DNA from: Helicobacter jaachi
GTDB lineage: Bacteria > Campylobacterota > Campylobacteria > Campylobacterales > Helicobacteraceae
Assembly: GCF_000763135.2 (NCBI RefSeq)
Contig: NZ_JRPR02000007.1
Location: forward strand, 1-64,000
Reading direction: 5' to 3'
DNA length: 64,000 nt
Positions 63,744 through 64,000 of the stretch are shown one piece after another. Each line of letters begins with the position of its first letter. The stretch's first letter is position 1. The notes below the pieces were generated by a model, which was not told the origin of the DNA, did not search any database, and worked only from the letters and a program-made list of their open reading frames with translations. Position numbers and translations under genes: made by a program.

Positions 63744-64000
63744 TAGCTTGCCTTATAGAATCTACAAAGCCCTAAAAATAGCAGCTTGAGATTATAGAGC
63801 GTGTGCGTTTGTGTGAAATATTATGCAAAGTTTTGCGCGTATTTTTGCCCATAGTTTCGCCCATAATGGTCTATTTTGAAAAACGGCTTTAAAATCTATA
63901 GAATCTAGCCTATAATTTTGCTCCACTTTACGCGGGTGCTTGAGCGGAAAGATAAGCTCATAAGCGGGCATGGAGGAGAATTTAGATTCTGTATTTGTAT
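63744..64000. other. Window end; possible start of another gene
   Basis: No complete gene. A GCTTGAGC...GCTC.AAGC hairpin can form near 63938-63965. An ATG at 63970 opens MEENLDSVFV to the window edge without a clear ribosome binding site; it could be a truncated gene or chance. AGATTCT motifs occur at 63899 and 63983. Confidence 0.25.

Noticed and set aside
63938-63965. Structured RNA (tmRNA, RNase P or SRP RNA start) at the window end
   Set aside because: A small hairpin is visible, but none of the conserved cores of these RNAs can be read in the available bases.
1-64000. tRNA genes
   Set aside because: I looked for the T-loop GTTCGAATC/GTTCAAATC pattern in the gaps between genes and saw none that could be folded into a cloverleaf.

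Overview
The window comes from a urease-positive, probably enterohepatic Helicobacter (Campylobacterota). This rests on a complete ureA-ureB-ureI-ureE-ureF-ureG-ureH cluster in Helicobacter order, gene neighbourhoods shared with H. pylori (PPIase-fba-efp; lysA, chorismate mutase gene, DUF2156 gene), Helicobacter-type outer membrane proteins, and homopolymeric G/C tracts at surface or modification genes. The DNA is AT-rich. It is saturated with one short motif, AGATTCT/AGAATCT (often TAGATTCTATA). A hand count gives about 240 copies, in coding and non-coding DNA and in both orientations.

Layout. 1-1028: end of a 23S rRNA, a 5S rRNA and non-coding DNA that ends in a 12-bp inverted repeat abutting 15 G, in front of a small outer-membrane beta-barrel gene. 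1.7-6.1 kb: acnB and a class V aminotransferase/cysteine desulfurase-like gene. 6.1-9.5 kb: a BcgI-like restriction-modification pair with an 11-G tract in the specificity gene. 9.6-12.8 kb: an unknown gene, then yedF-selD. SelD itself is read through an in-frame TGA (selenocysteine). 12.9-18 kb: lysA, pheA, a DUF2156 protein, a GH25 lysozyme and a lipase-like hydrolase, tightly packed. 18.2-21.4 kb: a three-gene operon (TusA-like domain plus diiron protein, acyl-CoA-dehydrogenase-like flavoprotein, signal-less PhnD/SsuA-like binding protein) of unknown job. 21.4-28.7 kb: truD, alr, cytochrome c, recR, dnaJ, KtrB/KtrA-type potassium uptake, peroxiredoxin. 28.8-33.8 kb: a large S6-type serine-protease autotransporter. 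33.9-39.4 kb: the urease cluster. 39.6-44.2 kb: HxlR regulator, YnfA-family protein, FkbM methyltransferase, a glycosyltransferase fragment, patatin, radical SAM protein.

44.2-50.5 kb is an accessory island: a small HTH protein diverging from three consecutive dynamin-like GTPases and a membrane/zinc-ribbon protein. The motif so common elsewhere is almost absent here, which suggests foreign origin. 50.7-56.3 kb holds two tandem porin-like proteins, a flavoprotein and two small beta-barrel proteins. 56.3-63.7 kb holds a CCA-adding-type enzyme, a methyltransferase gene switched by a 10-C tract (apparently out of frame with its best start here), efp, fba, a PpiC/SurA-type isomerase, hemD, a DUF308 protein and ftsW.

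The most distinctive points are the dense AGATTCT motif (possibly an uptake-like or chromosome-organising signal), the dynamin-like locus, the diiron/flavoprotein/binding-protein operon, the selenocysteine SelD, and three separate G/C tracts placed to switch a promoter, a DNA-specificity subunit and a methyltransferase.
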